64,000 bases of DNA, from positions 124,001 to 188,000 of the forward strand of contig JBAYYV010000003.1 in NCBI GenBank assembly GCA_041672845.1, written 5' to 3'. Below are positions 62,946 through 64,000 of this stretch, piece after piece. Positions within the stretch are counted from its first letter, which is position 1; each line of letters begins with the position of its first letter. The notes under the pieces were generated by a model that saw only the letters and a list, made by a program, of their open reading frames with translations, ran no database searches and was not told the origin of the DNA. Source of the DNA: JBAYDV01 sp041672845 (GTDB lineage: Bacteria > Bacteroidota > Bacteroidia > Bacteroidales > UBA932). The position numbers and the translations under genes were made by a program.

Positions 62946-64000
62946 TAAATTCAATTAATACTTGCTTAGAAGATGAAAATATACCCCGGAGAATAACACC
63001 AATTAATGACACTATAATTGCTATTATTGGCTGTTTTTGGCTTTTTACAGTATTAAGATCTTTTTATTTATGGAATGATTATGAATGGATAATTCGTGCT
63101 ATTTCTGCTTTTCTTGTATTTATTCCCACTTTATTTTTTTTCTGGTCAAAAGAGTTAAAATTATACAAACAAAATATTTGGTTTTTCATAATTATTACAA
63201 TTTATTATATATTTATAACAATTGTGAAGAACCAGTATTTGAAGGTAATGTTTGCACAATTTTTTACTTTTTCTTTGCCAATGTTATTTATGTTATGTTG
63301 GCCTAAAAGGGATATTCGTAATATATACAAAATATTTAGAAAAATTATTATATTTTATGCCATAGGTTCATCTATTATAACAATTCTCACTTTCACTCCT
63401 TTGATTAATTATATTCCTCATTATGATTTGCCTGCACAATCCGCATTGCATATCAGAAGAAACCTAGTATATCGTGTATATATATTTTTTGTGACTGAAT
63501 CTAATGGTAATATACTTAATAGTATGAGAGCGTGTGGAATGTTGATTGAACCAGGACATTTTTCTATTATACTCGGTTTTGTATATTTAATAGATAAATT
63601 AAGTGGTAGGAAAATTAATTATTGGTTAGTTGTATGTGGAATATGTACTTTCTCTTTCACTTTTTTTATTATTGCAGGTATTGCTGAAATTTATTATATG
63701 ATTACTAATCATAAAGTGTTGAAAACTATTAGAGTATTTATTCTTTTTTTATTAATTCTATTATTTATTTATTTATTATTACCAAATTATATTCAGGATA
63801 CAATATATTATCTAATATATGAACGAAATATGAAAGATATAGTAGATACTTTTCTTAATACAGGAACTATTCAATCTGCTTTAGATGAAAGAACAAATTT
63901 TGAAGGTATTTATTATTATGAACAATTTATTCATAACTCAAATAATTTATTATATGGAGCAAATATTCAAGATGATGCTTGGATTTTATCTGATTATAGA
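62942..64000 (+). CDS. Polytopic membrane protein, Wzy polymerase or O-antigen-ligase-like, partial
   Basis: The frame opens at the ATG overlapping the pseI stop and stays open to the window end (353 codons, C-terminus missing). It begins MINSINTCLEDENIPRRITP and then has about eight hydrophobic segments (IIAIIGCFWLFTVLRSFY; IWFFIIITIYYIFITIV; INYWLVVCGICTFSFTFFII). The periplasmic-loop motif RACGMLIEPGHFSIILGF, an Arg followed by EPGHF, is typical of Wzy/O-antigen-polymerase-like proteins. Position directly after the pseudaminic acid genes suggests it polymerises or ligates the glycan containing that sugar (inference). Confidence 0.75.
   Translation, partial: MINSINTCLEDENIPRRITPINDTIIAIIGCFWLFTVLRSFYLWNDYEWIIRAISAFLVFIPTLFFFWSKELKLYKQNIWFFIIITIYYIFITIVKNQYLKVMFAQFFTFSLPMLFMLCWPKRDIRNIYKIFRKIIIFYAIGSSIITILTFTPLINYIPHYDLPAQSALHIRRNLVYRVYIFFVTESNGNILNSMRACGMLIEPGHFSIILGFVYLIDKLSGRKINYWLVVCGICTFSFTFFIIAGIAEIYYMITNHKVLKTIRVFILFLLILLFIYLLLPNYIQDTIYYLIYERNMKDIVDTFLNTGTIQSALDERTNFEGIYYYEQFIHNSNNLLYGANIQDDAWILSDYR

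Noticed and set aside
63085..63306. Plus-strand open frame of 73 codons near the right edge
   Set aside because: It lies in another frame inside the long open membrane-protein gene that runs from 62942 to the window end.

Overview
The window is AT-rich (about 30% GC by eye) DNA from an anaerobic member of the Bacteroidota, most likely Bacteroidales. The evidence is the gene content: a SusC-like TonB receptor with a carboxypeptidase-like N-terminal domain, fimbrillin/FISUMP, DUF4876, DUF6850, DUF4954 and DUF6913 proteins, PPDK, and the hydrogenase maturases HydE and HydF. Several promoters also match the Bacteroidota consensus TTTG-N19-TAnnTTTG, and there are almost no purine-rich ribosome binding sites. 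The species cannot be named from sequence alone. The three tRNA genes do not encode CCA.

Layout. (1) 1-8.1 kb, minus strand: a TonB-dependent receptor, DUF4876 lipoprotein, DUF6850 barrel, ChaN-like lipoprotein and an ABC-2 type transporter, read in that order. A near-perfect Fur box lies at the far end of the 0.65-kb upstream region, next to a divergent DsrE/YedF-like gene, so this looks like an iron- or haem-related envelope locus. (2) 9.2-15 kb: C69 dipeptidase, PspC protein, a fimbrillin-FISUMP lipoprotein, tRNA-Arg, PopT-like (DUF368) undecaprenyl-phosphate transporter and DUF6913, then a nine-unit 11-bp tandem array. (3) 15.2-17.6 kb: hydF-hydE. (4) 17.6-21 kb: four exported proteins of unknown role in one minus-strand run. 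(5) 21.1-23.9 kb: ppdK. (6) 24-29 kb: a repeat-rich island around a Y1 (HUH) RAYT-like transposase. It holds two 764-bp direct repeats, a third partial copy, a truncated second transposase, several tandem arrays, a displaced copy of the last codons of phoH, and an acyltransferase gene. (7) 29-38.6 kb: housekeeping genes phoH, purL, folC, two identical tRNA-Val and htpG. (8) 38.6-42.4 kb: a decayed ogt/MGMT remnant and a large amidase/golvesin/FnIII secreted protein. (9) 42.4-53.6 kb: a surface-polysaccharide export locus (VanZ-like, two CapD/WbpM-type dehydratases, two unknown small ORFs, Wza-like, Wzz-like, DUF4954). (10) 53.7-57.2 kb: etfB-etfA-acyl-CoA dehydrogenase. (11) 57.5 kb to the end: a complete pseudaminic acid operon pseB-C-F-G-H-I followed by a multi-spanning Wzy/ligase-like gene cut by the window edge.

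How it fits together: regions 9 and 11 together look like the export half and the sugar-precursor half of a surface glycan carrying pseudaminic acid, and PopT could recycle its lipid carrier. Region 1 is the best candidate for an incompletely described system. Region 6 is the best candidate for an undescribed mobile or repeat family.
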